Source: Streptomyces sp. NRRL F-2664 (lineage in GTDB: Bacteria > Actinomycetota > Actinomycetes > Streptomycetales > Streptomycetaceae). From it: a DNA stretch of 64,000 bases. Positions within the stretch are counted from its first letter, which is position 1, and each line of letters opens with the position of its first letter. The translations under genes and the position numbers were made by a program. A model generated the notes under the pieces. The model did not search any database. It was not told where the DNA came from and saw nothing but the letters and a program-made list of their open reading frames with translations. The stretch covers positions 186,001 through 250,000 of the forward strand of contig NZ_JOFX01000005.1 in the NCBI RefSeq assembly GCF_000719345.1, given 5' to 3'. Below are positions 1 through 8,197 of the stretch, one piece after another.

Positions 1-309
1 CGGGGCGGGCAGGTCCGCGGTCGTCGCCGGGCGGCCGGCTCCGGGCGTGCCGGGTGGCCGGTAGGCGGCCGGCGGGCCGGTTCGACGGCCGGGGTCGGCC
101 GGGGCGGTGATCCGGTCCGTGACCGCAACCGGTCCGCAGGGAGCGGCGCCCGGTGAGGAGGCGGCCTCGGGGGCCGGGTGGGGCGGGCCCGGGAGCCCGT
201 ACTCGGTCCGCGGGGCGGCCGCCCCGGCGGGGCCGGGCGGCGGGGCGCCCGGCGTGGATTCGCTGCCGGCGCCGGCGCTCTCCGCGCTGCCGTCGGTCGT
301 CGCTGTCAT
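1..309 (-). CDS. shc: Squalene-hopene cyclase, N-terminal fragment (cut by window edge)
   Basis: Squalene-hopene cyclase converts squalene to hopene/hopanol at the membrane. Only the first 103 codons are in the window. They begin MTATTDGSAES, very like the start of Streptomyces Shc as I remember it, and are rich in Pro, Ala and Gly; this N-terminus is a variable, low-complexity extension, so no QW repeat or DXDD motif is visible yet. The start ATG (307-309 on the complement) is preceded by AAGGGG. The frame stays open to the edge. It is the last visible gene of the hopanoid operon, 120 bp after the polyprenyl synthase, which is the expected neighbour. Identity rests on the N-terminal match plus operon context rather than catalytic motifs. 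Confidence 0.8.
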   Translation of the reverse strand, partial: MTATTDGSAESAGAGSESTPGAPPPGPAGAAAPRTEYGLPGPPHPAPEAASSPGAAPCGPVAVTDRITAPADPGRRTGPPAAYRPPGTPGAGRPATTADLPAP

Positions 310-352
310 GGCTTCCCCTTAGAACAGTGTCCTGTGCTGTGCTGGGGTCCGC

Positions 353-397
353 CGTCGGCCGGCGCAGGCCGCCCTCAGGCGGCGGCGCCGGCCGGCG
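353..397 (-). terminator. Strong intercistronic hairpin upstream of shc
   Basis: Inverted repeat with outer arms 353-365 and 385-397 (one G-T wobble), a small internal loop, inner arms GCCGCC/GGCGGC (368-373, 378-383) and a CTCA tetraloop. It sits between polyprenyl synthase and shc in the same direction, so it may act as a partial terminator, attenuator or mRNA stabiliser. No U-tract follows, as is common in Streptomyces. Confidence 0.5.
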
Positions 398-429
398 ACT
401 CGCGATTCATATCCGCTGTCGGGTGGCGG

Positions 430-1614
430 TCACCTCTTGCGGACGACGACGAAGTCGGCGAGGTCCACGAGCTGTTCGCGGACCCGCTGCGGCATGTCGA
501 CGTCGTCGAGGGCGCGGATGGCGACGGCGTGCTGGCGGCGCGCCTCGTCCGCGGTCCACTGCCGGCCGCCGGCCTCCTCGATGAGCGCCGCGCGGGCCGC
601 GAACTCCTCCTCGGAGAAGTTCTCGAAGTCGCTGCTCTTGGCGTCGGCCGCGAGCAGCTCGGCGAGCTGCTCGGAGGCCGGCCCGCCGGCGGCGAGGGCG
701 GCGACGACCGGCAGGGACTTCTTGCGCTGGCGCAGGTCGCTCCAGGTCTGCTTGCCGGTGGCCTCCGGGTCGCCCCAGATGCCGAGGAGGTCGTCGACGG
801 CCTGGAAGGCGAGGCCGAGGTGGTAGCCGTACTCCTCCAGCTTGTCGGCCGTACGGTCGTCGGCGCCCCCGAGGACCGCGCCGATGGAGACCGCGCAGGC
901 GAGGAGGGCGCCGGTCTTGTTCCCCTCCATCTCCAGGCACTCCGCCACGCTGACGCGCTCGCGGTGCTCGTAGGAGATGTCCTGGGCCTGGCCGTCGATG
1001 AGCTTGCGGCTGGCGGTGGTCAGGCGGCGGGTGGCGCGGCCGGCCTCGACGGTGCCCAGTTCGAGCAGGACCTCGTTGGCGAGGGCGAAGAGGGCGTCGC
1101 CGACCAGGATCGCCTGGGCCGGTCCGTGGACCTTCCAGACGGTGTCGCGGTGGCGGCGCTGCTCGTCGCCGTCCATCAGGTCGTCGTGGAGCAGCGAGAA
1201 GTTGTGTACGAGTTCGACGGCGACGGCACCGGGGATGCCGACCTCCGGGGCGGCGCCCGCGGCCTCGGCGGAGAGCAGGGCCAGGGCGGGGCGGACGGCC
1301 TTGCCCCCGTCGCCGTCGGCCGGGTGGCCGTGGGCGTCGATCCAGCCGAAGTGGTAGGCGGCGACGGTGTCCATGGGCGCGGCGAGCCGGTCCACGGCGG
1401 CGCGGAGGGCGGGGGTGGACATCGTCCGGCCGCGTTCCAGGAGGGCGACGGTGTCGGCCTTCTCCATGCCCCTTCCGGCTGCACCCACACTGGCATCCGT
1501 GTTCTCGACAGCCGGGTTCCCCGGATTCACTGGCTCTCCTCTTGTTCCTGTACGTGCTGTGCTCGTGGTGCTGGTGACGCCGGCGGCGCCGGTCGTCGCG
1601 GTGGTCGTCGTCAT
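430..1614 (-). CDS. Polyprenyl (farnesyl-type) diphosphate synthase of the hopanoid operon
   Basis: 394-residue trans-isoprenyl diphosphate synthase, supplying C15 (possibly longer) prenyl diphosphate for squalene synthesis. The first Asp-rich motif is DDLMD in HDDLMDGDEQRR and the second is DDLLGIWGD; both Mg-diphosphate binding motifs are present. About 45 N-terminal residues are Thr/Ala/Gly-rich and not part of the enzyme fold. I chose the ATG at 1614 because it overlaps the hpnE stop as ATGA, the coupling used through this operon; a later ATG (around 1467, MEKADTV) would remove the low-complexity leader and is possible. Product chain length cannot be read from the sequence, but hpnC, hpnD, hpnE and shc around it indicate farnesyl diphosphate. 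Confidence 0.9.
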   Translation of the reverse strand: MTTTTATTGAAGVTSTTSTARTGTRGEPVNPGNPAVENTDASVGAAGRGMEKADTVALLERGRTMSTPALRAAVDRLAAPMDTVAAYHFGWIDAHGHPADGDGGKAVRPALALLSAEAAGAAPEVGIPGAVAVELVHNFSLLHDDLMDGDEQRRHRDTVWKVHGPAQAILVGDALFALANEVLLELGTVEAGRATRRLTTASRKLIDGQAQDISYEHRERVSVAECLEMEGNKTGALLACAVSIGAVLGGADDRTADKLEEYGYHLGLAFQAVDDLLGIWGDPEATGKQTWSDLRQRKKSLPVVAALAAGGPASEQLAELLAADAKSSDFENFSEEEFAARAALIEEAGGRQWTADEARRQHAVAIRALDDVDMPQRVREQLVDLADFVVVRKR

Positions 1615-2990
1615 GCCGCCTCCTGCAAAGGGTGTTCGCGGTGGCGGCCGAGCGCGGCGAGCGCGGCCTGCGCCGCGCTCAGGCCGCTCCGGACGGCGCC
1701 CTCCATGGTCGCGGGCCAGCCGGTGGCGGTCCACGCACCGGCCAGGTAGAGCCCCGGCGTGTCGGTCCGCGCGCCGGGGCGCAGCCGGCCGACGCCCGGC
1801 GTGGGTGCGAAGGTCGCCGTCCGCTCCCGGGTGACGAAGAAGTCCCGTACCTTGGCCCCTCGCGCGGCGGGCAGCAGCCGCTCCAGCTCGGGCAGGTACT
1901 TGGCGCGCAGCACCGCGACGGGCTCGTCGATGTCGTCCTGGGCGGCGGACTGCGACAGGGCCAGGTACTGGCCTCCGTCGGGCAGGCCGGAGGATTCGGT
2001 GCGGTCGAAGACCCACTGCACCGGGGAGCCCAGTGCGGCGAAGAAGGGCTGCCTGAGCACCTTGCGGTCGTAGACGACGTGGACGTTCAGGATCGGAGCG
2101 GTTGCGATGTCGAGGAGCCTGTCGGGGTCGGCGAGGGCGCCGGCGGGCAGCAGCGCGTGGGCCTCGCGCTGCGGTACGGCGAGGACGACGGTGCCCGCGT
2201 CGAGGGACTCCTCCTCGGTGTCGACCCGCCAGGTCCCTTCGGGGGTGCGGGTCACGGCGGTGACGCGGGTGCGCAGCGCGGTGCGGACACCGGCCGCGTC
2301 GAGCTGCTTGCGGGCGAGGGTGTCGTGCAGTGCGCCGAGCGGTACGCGGGCCCAGCCGATGTCGGCGGCGCCCTTCTCGGAGAGCAGGCCGGTCTTGAAG
2401 ACCATGGCGGCGAGGCCCAGCGAGGAGTGCGCGGCGGTGGCGTTGAGGGTGGCGATGCCGACGAGGTCCCACAGGGCCTCGACGGTGCGGGGGGACTGAC
2501 CGTAGCGGGCGAGCCAGGTGGCGAAGTCCAGTCCGTCCAGGGCGGGGTCCGCGGGGTCGAGGCGGCGCAGCGCCAGGGCGGCGCGTGCGACGCTCGCGCG
2601 CTCGGCGAGGGACATGTGCGGGTAGCGGGCCAGTGATCCGGCGAGGTGCAGGGGCACGGGCAGGCCGCCGCGGCGCAGCCGTCCCAGGCGGGGGCCGCCG
2701 GGGTGGGCGACGTCGAGGACGGGGACGTCGAGCCGGTCCTGGAGGGGGGCGAGGGCGGTGCCGTCGACGCGGTCGAGGAACCACCGGTAGGCGGTGCAGC
2801 ACCGCAGGTACACGTGCTGGCCGTTGTCGACGTCGAGGTCGCCGCGCTTGAAGGAGAAGGCGAGCCCGCCGAGCCGGGGGCGGCCTTCGAGCAGGGTGAC
2901 GCGGAGTCCGGCGTCGGCGAGTTCGAGGGCGGCCGTGACCCCGGCGAGTCCGCCGCCGACGACGACGGCGCGCTGATCGGTGCCGCTCAT
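1611..2990 (-). CDS. hpnE: Hydroxysqualene dehydroxylase HpnE
   Basis: 459-residue FAD-dependent amine-oxidase/phytoene-desaturase-like flavoprotein. In the HpnCDE route it reduces hydroxysqualene to squalene. The N-terminal dinucleotide-binding motif is VVGGGLAGV (about residues 9-17), and the C-terminal FAD-contact region LYLAGAWTATGWPATMEGAV is present. Length fits the family. The ATG at 2990 has GGGAGGG directly upstream and overlaps the stop of the preceding 63-codon gene (ATGA); its own stop overlaps the start of the polyprenyl synthase. Two phytoene-synthase-like genes upstream (hpnD, hpnC) make HpnE much more likely than a carotenoid desaturase. Confidence 0.93.
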   Translation of the reverse strand: MSGTDQRAVVVGGGLAGVTAALELADAGLRVTLLEGRPRLGGLAFSFKRGDLDVDNGQHVYLRCCTAYRWFLDRVDGTALAPLQDRLDVPVLDVAHPGGPRLGRLRRGGLPVPLHLAGSLARYPHMSLAERASVARAALALRRLDPADPALDGLDFATWLARYGQSPRTVEALWDLVGIATLNATAAHSSLGLAAMVFKTGLLSEKGAADIGWARVPLGALHDTLARKQLDAAGVRTALRTRVTAVTRTPEGTWRVDTEEESLDAGTVVLAVPQREAHALLPAGALADPDRLLDIATAPILNVHVVYDRKVLRQPFFAALGSPVQWVFDRTESSGLPDGGQYLALSQSAAQDDIDEPVAVLRAKYLPELERLLPAARGAKVRDFFVTRERTATFAPTPGVGRLRPGARTDTPGLYLAGAWTATGWPATMEGAVRSGLSAAQAALAALGRHREHPLQEAA

Positions 2991-3178
2991 GCGCCCTCCC
3001 CCGTGGTGCGGTCGTCCTCCGGGCCGGACGGCAGGCCGCGGTCCGCAGGAAGGGACGCGCCCGCCGCCGGCGTGGTTGCCCCGCCCGGCGCGCGGCCGGG
3101 ACGGCACGCCGCGCCCGTACGCCGGGCGGCGCCGGCGCGCCCGGGGCGCGGCGGGACCGTCTTCGTCGCGGCTCTCAC
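2987..3178 (-). CDS. Small coupled protein of unknown function between hpnD and hpnE
   Basis: 63 residues, Arg/Pro/Ala/Gly-rich, with one Cys and no recognised domain, signal peptide or membrane segment. The case for translation is its junctions: its GTG start overlaps the hpnD stop (GTGA) and its own TGA overlaps the hpnE ATG (ATGA), exactly like the other junctions in the operon. A ribosome could therefore pass from hpnD through it into hpnE without release. I have a vague memory of a short uncharacterised family (DUF6380) annotated beside hpnE in Streptomyces, but cannot confirm that this is a member. It could be a structural adaptor, or merely a spacer kept open to couple hpnD to hpnE. 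Confidence 0.5.
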   Translation of the reverse strand: MRAATKTVPPRPGRAGAARRTGAACRPGRAPGGATTPAAGASLPADRGLPSGPEDDRTTGEGA

Positions 3179-4158
3179 GCCCGCCTCCGGGTGCTCTGGC
3201 GGGCGACGGTGCGGGCGTCGAGGCCGGACAGGCCGCGCACGGCGACGTACGCCTTCTCGTGCGGCGGGAGCGAGACACGGCCGCGCAGGACGGCCTCCGG
3301 CTCCCGCTCGATGCGGTCGAGGAGGCGCCGGTAGATGCCGGCCATGGCCGCCACGCAGGCGCCGCTGCGCCGGTCGAGCATCGGCAGCAGCCGGTAGCCC
3401 TCGGCGAACAGCGCGCGGGCGCGCCGGACTTCGTGGTGGACCAGCCCGGCGAAGTCGGCCCCGGCGGAGAGCCGGCCGGCCCGGAAGCCTTCCGAGCAGC
3501 CGAACTTGGCGAGGTCCTCGGCGGGCAGGTAGGTGCGTCCGTTGGCGGCGTCCTCGCGGACGTCGCGCAGGATGTTGGTCAGCTGGAGGGCGAGCCCCAG
3601 GGTGTCGGCGTACTCGGCGGCGCGGGCCGCTTCGGCCGTCCCGGGGCCGCCGGGGGCGTTCGCCGTGCCGAAGACGCCGAGGGAGAGCCGTCCGATGGCG
3701 CCGGCCACGCAGCGGCAGTAGGCCTTGAGGTCGTCCCAGGTCTCGTAGGTCTCGCCGCGGACGTCCATCAGGACGCCGTCGATGAGCTCGTCGAGGCCGC
3801 CGAGGGGGATCGGGAAGCGGCGGGCGGCGTGGGCGAGCGCGACGGCCACCGGGTCGGTGTCGTCCTCGTCGACCTCGCCGGCCCGGATCCGCCCGAGGAC
3901 GGCGCGGGTCTCCTCCAGACGCGCGAGCTTCGCCCCGGCCGGCAGCATGCCGTCACCGATGTCGTCGACCCGGCGGGAGAAGGCGTACAGGGCGGACATG
4001 GCATGGCGCTTGTCGGTGGGCAGCAGCCGGATTCCGTAGGCGAAGTTGCGCGCCTGGGAACCGGTGACGGCCTCGCAGTAGCTGTAGGCCGCCGAGACCG
4101 GTGCGGAGACCGCGGTCGGTGCGGACGCGTGTGTGGGGCCCTCCACGGTCGGGCTCAC
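3175..4158 (-). CDS. hpnD: Presqualene diphosphate synthase HpnD
   Basis: 327-residue squalene/phytoene synthase family enzyme. In the HpnCDE pathway HpnD joins two farnesyl diphosphates into presqualene diphosphate. Both Asp-rich motifs are visible: RRVDDIGDG near residue 65 and NILRDVREDA near 190, the latter followed by the conserved RTYLP segment. The C-terminal part around YRRLLDRIE is also typical. The GTG start at 4158 overlaps the hpnC stop (GTGA). HpnC and HpnD are paralogues; I assign D to this one because it is the second gene and has the more canonical second motif, so C and D could in principle be swapped. Confidence 0.9.
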   Translation of the reverse strand: MSPTVEGPTHASAPTAVSAPVSAAYSYCEAVTGSQARNFAYGIRLLPTDKRHAMSALYAFSRRVDDIGDGMLPAGAKLARLEETRAVLGRIRAGEVDEDDTDPVAVALAHAARRFPIPLGGLDELIDGVLMDVRGETYETWDDLKAYCRCVAGAIGRLSLGVFGTANAPGGPGTAEAARAAEYADTLGLALQLTNILRDVREDAANGRTYLPAEDLAKFGCSEGFRAGRLSAGADFAGLVHHEVRRARALFAEGYRLLPMLDRRSGACVAAMAGIYRRLLDRIEREPEAVLRGRVSLPPHEKAYVAVRGLSGLDARTVARQSTRRRA

Positions 4159-5084
4159 CTCTTTCTCGGCGCTGTGCGCAGGACGGCGGCAACCTCGCGG
4201 AGCAGGCCGCTCTTGGTGGGTCGGGGCGGGCCGGGGAGTACGTCGAAACCGGCGGCGGTGACGGCCCGCAGGGCCGCTCGGCCCCCTCCCACGAAGCCGG
4301 CGAGCAGCAGCCGGAGCCTGCCGTGCACACTGCCCACGAGCGGGACGCCGTCGTCGAGCAGCCTCGCGGCGCGCTCGGCCTCGTACGCGACGAGGGCGCG
4401 TACGGAGGCGCCGGCGGACGGGGCCGCGAGGTCTGCCTCGGACACGTGGAAGCGCCGCATGTCCTGCGCGGGCAGGTAGATCCGGTCGCGGTCCAGGTCC
4501 TCGGCCACGTCCTGGAGGTGTTCGACGATCTGGAGGGCGGTGCAGACGGCGTCGGAGAGGCGGATCCGCTCGGGCGTGCTGGTTCCGGTCAGGGACAGCA
4601 CGAGGCGGCCGACCGGGTTGGCGGACAGCCCGCAGTACGCGACGAGGTCGCCGTAGGTCTCGTAGCGCGTGACCCGCTGGTCCTGGCGGTTGGCCTCGAT
4701 GAGCCCGAGGAAGGGCTCGGGGGTCAGCCGGTGGGCGCGCACCACAGGCTGCAGGGCGAGCAGCAGGGGGTGGCGCGGGGGGCCGTCGGCGGAGCCGAAC
4801 ACGCGCAGCAGGTCCGTCTCGAAGGCGTCGAGCATGGCGAGGCGGTCGTCCACCGCGGCCGGATCGAGGCCGAGGAGCACGGCGTCGCGGCCGCCGGGAG
4901 CGAGGTCGCCGTCGCCGATGTCGTCGACGAGGCGGGCGTAGCCGTAGACGGCCGTCAGTCCGTCGCGCCAGGCGCGCGGCAGGAAGGCGGGGGCGACGGG
5001 GAAGTTCTCCGCCGTCGCCTTGTCGAGGGTGGCGCTCACGTGGACCGTGTCGGACAGGGGTCGGGTGCCGTGCCCCGGGTTCAC
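4155..5084 (-). CDS. hpnC: Hydroxysqualene synthase HpnC
   Basis: 309-residue squalene/phytoene synthase family protein, first gene of the hopanoid operon; HpnC converts presqualene diphosphate to hydroxysqualene. The opening TLDKATAENFPVAPAFLPRAWR is characteristic of HpnC, followed by RLVDDIGDGDL (first Asp-rich motif) and EHLQDVAEDLDRDRIYLP (second, slightly different from HpnD). The GTG at 5084 gives the longest frame but has only a weak upstream GGCGGCGGG; a GTG at 5039 (protein VSATLDKA) is an alternative. Transcription must start in the 5085-5300 region. Confidence 0.9.
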   Translation of the reverse strand: MNPGHGTRPLSDTVHVSATLDKATAENFPVAPAFLPRAWRDGLTAVYGYARLVDDIGDGDLAPGGRDAVLLGLDPAAVDDRLAMLDAFETDLLRVFGSADGPPRHPLLLALQPVVRAHRLTPEPFLGLIEANRQDQRVTRYETYGDLVAYCGLSANPVGRLVLSLTGTSTPERIRLSDAVCTALQIVEHLQDVAEDLDRDRIYLPAQDMRRFHVSEADLAAPSAGASVRALVAYEAERAARLLDDGVPLVGSVHGRLRLLLAGFVGGGRAALRAVTAAGFDVLPGPPRPTKSGLLREVAAVLRTAPRKR

Positions 5085-5440
5085 CGCCCGCCGCCCGGGG
5101 CGGGGACGGCCGCCGTCCCTGGGGGCCGGAGAATTCCCGTAGCCATTGCCGTCACATCTCCCGTTCTACACTGCCGACCCAATACATCCTATTTCGGACA
5201 CGCCGCCGGGCTTTTCCCGGGACTGTCCCGGGCCGTTCACCTGCGGGGAATCGTCCCCTCTTGCCGTGATTGGGGGACCGGTTCAGCTTACGCTGTACAA
5301 CGTCGCGCAGGCCGCTGGGGTATTCACCGCGCACCGAATGTCGTGGCGCAATACGAGAACGCGCACCCCGACCTCGCCCCGACCTGACGTGCCGGGCAGG
5401 TCTCGGGGTGTCGCGCGGGCCGGTGCCCCGCACGCTCGAG
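5085..5440 (-). promoter_or_regulatory. Upstream region of the hopanoid operon
   Basis: This gene-free stretch lies between hpnC and the terminator of the exporter operon. It is noticeably richer in A/T than its surroundings at 5155-5200 and 5270-5360. On the complement, TAGGAT (5188-5193) is the best -10-like element, without a clear -35. A near-perfect inverted repeat CCCGGGAC-T-GTCCCGGG spans 5216-5232, about 25 bp upstream of that element, and could be an operator. Short open frames here have unusual codon use and no homology I recognise. Confidence 0.4.
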
Positions 5441-5467
5441 GCCCCCGCCGCTCAGCGCGGCGGGGGC
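5441..5467 (-). terminator. Intrinsic terminator of the envelope-polymer/export operon
   Basis: Perfect 11-bp stem GCCCCCGCCGC / GCGGCGGGGGC around a 5-nt loop, 38 bp after the stop of the ABC ATPase gene. Followed on the complement by no T-run, as usual for Streptomyces. Confidence 0.8.
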
Positions 5468-5504
5468 CTTCGGCGAAGCGGGCAGGGGCGCCGCGGCCCG
5501 GAGG

Positions 5505-6287
5505 TCAGCCGTTGGTGGCCTTCTCGTAGGCCGAGACGACCTCCTCCGTGGGTCCGTCCATGAGGAGTTCGCCCTTTTCCAGCCACAGCACCCGGTCGCA
5601 GGTGTCCCGGATCGACTTGTTGTTGTGGCTGACCAGGAAGACCGTGCCGGCCTTCTCGCGGAGTTCCTTGATGCGGTTCTCCGAGCGCACCTGGAAGGAG
5701 CGGTCGCCGGTGGCCAGCGCCTCGTCGATCATCAGGACGTCGTGGTCCTTGGCCGCCGCGATGGAGAAGCGCAGTCGCGCCGCCATGCCGGAGGAGTAGG
5801 TGCGCATCGGCAGCGAGACGAAGTCGCCCTTCTCATTGATGCCGGAGAAGTCGACGATGCTCTGGTAGCGCTGCTTGATCTGCTCGCGGCTCATTCCCAT
5901 GGCGAGTCCGCCGAGGACGATGTTGCGCTCGCCGGTGAGGTCGTTCATCAGCGCGGCGTTCACGCCCAGCAGGGAGGGCTGGCCGTCGGTGTAGACCTTG
6001 CCCTCCTCGCAGGGGAGCAGGCCGGCGATGGCGCGCAGCAGGGTCGACTTGCCGGAGCCGTTGGAGCCGATGAGGCCGATCGCCTCGCCGCGGTAGGCGG
6101 TGAAGGAGACGCCGCGTACGGCGTGGACCCGGCGGACGCCCGGGGCGTCGCCCTTCTTCCGGCGCACGATCTTGCTGAGGGCGGCGGTGGCCGCACCCTT
6201 GCCGCTGCTGCCGGTGTTGACGCGGTAGACGATGTGGACGCCGTCCGCGATCACGGTGGGGACGCGCCCCTGGGAGTTGTCAGCCAC
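5505..6287 (-). CDS. ABC exporter ATPase, TagH/Wzt-like
   Basis: 260-residue ATPase of the ABC-2 polysaccharide/teichoic-acid export type. Walker A is GSNGSGKST near residue 73, the signature is the divergent YSSGMAARL typical of TagH/Wzt proteins, and Walker B is VLMIDEAL (the D-E-A-L variant of this subfamily). An SVAGVN-like LLGVNAAL segment after the Walker A is also typical. There is no C-terminal carbohydrate-binding extension, so it resembles TagH without its extra domain. It overlaps the permease gene by 8 bp and is the last gene of the operon. The exported substrate is presumably the phosphate-containing glycopolymer built by the upstream enzymes. Confidence 0.88.
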   Translation of the reverse strand: MADNSQGRVPTVIADGVHIVYRVNTGSSGKGAATAALSKIVRRKKGDAPGVRRVHAVRGVSFTAYRGEAIGLIGSNGSGKSTLLRAIAGLLPCEEGKVYTDGQPSLLGVNAALMNDLTGERNIVLGGLAMGMSREQIKQRYQSIVDFSGINEKGDFVSLPMRTYSSGMAARLRFSIAAAKDHDVLMIDEALATGDRSFQVRSENRIKELREKAGTVFLVSHNNKSIRDTCDRVLWLEKGELLMDGPTEEVVSAYEKATNG

Positions 6288-7209
6288 GGCCGTAACGCTC
6301 CTCAGACTTCCAGAAGTACACGAAGCCGCCGAGACCGATCACCACGGCCCAGCCCACGGCGAAGGTCCACACGTGCGGGGGCAGGTTGCTCGCACCGTAG
6401 TCGTCGATGAGCGCGAACCGGATGAGGTCCATGTAGATGGCGACCGGGTTCCACAGCAGCACGTCGCTGATCCACTGCGGCTGGTCCTTGAGGTAGATCC
6501 CGATCGGGAACATGACGCCGGAGGCGTACATCCACGTGCGCATCACGAACGGCATCAGCTGCGCGAGGTCGGGGGTCTTGGAACCCATCCGCGCGAAGAT
6601 CATGGCGAGGCCGGTGTTGAAGACGAACTGCAGCGCCAGCGTCGGGACGACCAGCAGCCAGGACAGCCGCGGGTAGTTGCCGAACCAGAGGGCGATCACG
6701 AAGACGACGATCATCGAGTACATCAGCTGCTGGAGCTGCTGGAGCGAGAACGACACGGGCAGGGAGGCGCGCGGGAAGTGCAGCGCGCGCACCAGCCCGA
6801 GGTTGCCCGAGATCGCCCGGACGCCCGCCATCACCGAACTCTGCGTGAAGGTGAAGACGAAGATGCCCATCACCAGGAACGGGACGTAGACGTCCTTGGG
6901 CATCTCCCGGCCGGCGCCGAGGATCAGCCCGAAGATCAGCCAGTAGACGACCGCGTTCAGCAGCGGGGTCGCCACCTGCCAGACCTGGCCGAGCTTCGCC
7001 TGGCTGTACTGCGCGAGCAGCTTGGCCCGGGAGAAGGCCATGATGAAGTGGCGCCGGCCCCAGAGCTGCCGCACGTACTCGCCCAGACCCGGCCGGGCGC
7101 CGCTGACCGAGAGGCCGTACTTCCTGGCGAGCTCGGCGGCGCTGAGCCCCGCGTCTGCGGACGGCGGCCTGCTCGTGGCGAGGGCGCCGTCGTGGGTTGT
7201 GTCACTCAC
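6280..7209 (-). CDS. ABC-2 type exporter permease, TagG/Wzm-like
   Basis: 309-residue integral membrane protein with about six hydrophobic segments (roughly residues 55-290) after a soluble N-terminus; TRPDL-like PDLAQLMPFVMRTWMYASGVMFP and the re-entrant W-x-NP region (LLWNPVAIYMDLIRFALI) match ABC-2 polysaccharide exporters. It pairs with the overlapping ATPase to move a lipid-linked envelope polymer across the membrane. The GTG start at 7209 has no obvious ribosome-binding site; a small inverted repeat AAGTT-GA-AACTT (7210-7221) abuts it. A 94-bp gap separates it from the glycosyltransferase gene, the only sizeable gap in the operon, so internal transcription starts are possible. Confidence 0.88.
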   Translation of the reverse strand: MSDTTHDGALATSRPPSADAGLSAAELARKYGLSVSGARPGLGEYVRQLWGRRHFIMAFSRAKLLAQYSQAKLGQVWQVATPLLNAVVYWLIFGLILGAGREMPKDVYVPFLVMGIFVFTFTQSSVMAGVRAISGNLGLVRALHFPRASLPVSFSLQQLQQLMYSMIVVFVIALWFGNYPRLSWLLVVPTLALQFVFNTGLAMIFARMGSKTPDLAQLMPFVMRTWMYASGVMFPIGIYLKDQPQWISDVLLWNPVAIYMDLIRFALIDDYGASNLPPHVWTFAVGWAVVIGLGGFVYFWKSEERYGRG

Positions 7210-7303
7210 AAGTTGAAACTTTCGTCTTCAAGATGCGGCCAGGTGGGCATCAGGCTGGTGGCGCGAGGCCCGTGATCGCGCCATGGTCCCAGACGCGGGC
7301 TGG

Positions 7304-8197
7304 TCAGATGACGGGTGGTCGGCCCAGGCGGGTCAACCGCCAGACCGTACGCCATCTCATCGGACGGCGGGGTCCGCACGGGGTGGTCCATCCCTCGCGG
7401 AATCCGCCGAACCACGCCTTGAGCGCCGGTCCCGAGGGCTTGCGCAGGAGCGTCAGCAGGAGCCAGACGCCCAGGTAGACCGGGACGAGCGGGGCGGGCA
7501 GGTTGCGGCGGGCGAGCCACACCCGATTACGGGCCACCATACGGTGGTAGACCGCGTGCCGGGAGGGGGCGGTCGTCGGGTGGAGCAGCACCATGTCCGC
7601 CCGGTAGTCGATCAGCCACCCCGCGTCGAGCGCGCGCCAGGCCAGATCGGTCTCCTCGTGAGCGTAGAAGAACTCTCCGGGCAAGTCTCCGACCTGCTGG
7701 AACACCGCCGTGCGGACGGCGTTGGCGCCGCCGAGGAACGTGGTCACGCGCGAGGACCGCATCGGGTCCGAGGCCCGCAGCCGGGGCACGTGGCGGCGCT
7801 GCGTCCGTCCGGTGTCCGGATCGGCGATCCGGAAGCTGATGATCCCGAGCGCGGGGTCCTGCGCGAACGCCCGCCGGCACAGCTCGGCGGTGTCGGTGCG
7901 CTCCAGCAGCCCGTCGTCGTCGAGGAAGAGCAGCACGTCCACGTCGCGGCCGCCGGGGCCGAAGGCCTCGATGCCGACGTTGCGGCCGCCCGGGATGCCG
8001 AGGTTCTCGGGCAGGTCGACGGAGCGGACCCCCGGCGGCAGGTCCGCCACCTCGGCGACCTTCACGCCCTGGCCGACGACGACGACCTCGATCGGGTCGC
8101 CGTCCTGGCGGGCCACCGAGTCGAGGAGCGCCTTGAGCTCGTCGGGGCGGTTGCCCATGGTGATGATCACGGCGCCCAGCCGCATCGGGGCCGTCAC
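7304..8197 (-). CDS. Family 2 glycosyltransferase
   Basis: 297-residue GT-A fold glycosyltransferase. The nucleotide-sugar site is visible as VIITMGNRPDELKALL at the N-terminus, a DDD metal-binding motif in LLFLDDDGLLER (about residue 92) and an acidic acceptor motif HEETDLAWR (about residue 195), an arrangement common in rhamnosyl- and related transferases. A short hydrophobic stretch near the C-terminus (VPVYLGVWLLLTLL) suggests membrane association. GTG at 8197 overlaps the stop of the CDP-alcohol transferase (GTGA); an ATG at 8185 is the alternative. It probably adds the sugar of the exported polymer; donor and acceptor cannot be deduced. Confidence 0.85.
   Translation of the reverse strand: MTAPMRLGAVIITMGNRPDELKALLDSVARQDGDPIEVVVVGQGVKVAEVADLPPGVRSVDLPENLGIPGGRNVGIEAFGPGGRDVDVLLFLDDDGLLERTDTAELCRRAFAQDPALGIISFRIADPDTGRTQRRHVPRLRASDPMRSSRVTTFLGGANAVRTAVFQQVGDLPGEFFYAHEETDLAWRALDAGWLIDYRADMVLLHPTTAPSRHAVYHRMVARNRVWLARRNLPAPLVPVYLGVWLLLTLLRKPSGPALKAWFGGFREGWTTPCGPRRPMRWRTVWRLTRLGRPPVI

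Noticed and set aside
178..1749. 523-codon open frame on the plus strand across polyprenyl synthase
   Set aside because: Antisense to a gene with clear motifs; the translation is Gly/Ala/Val-rich without domains, a normal artefact of high-GC coding DNA.
5152..5433. 93-codon minus-strand frame upstream of hpnC
   Set aside because: Very Arg-rich, no ribosome-binding site and lies in the A/T-rich promoter region; no homology recognised.
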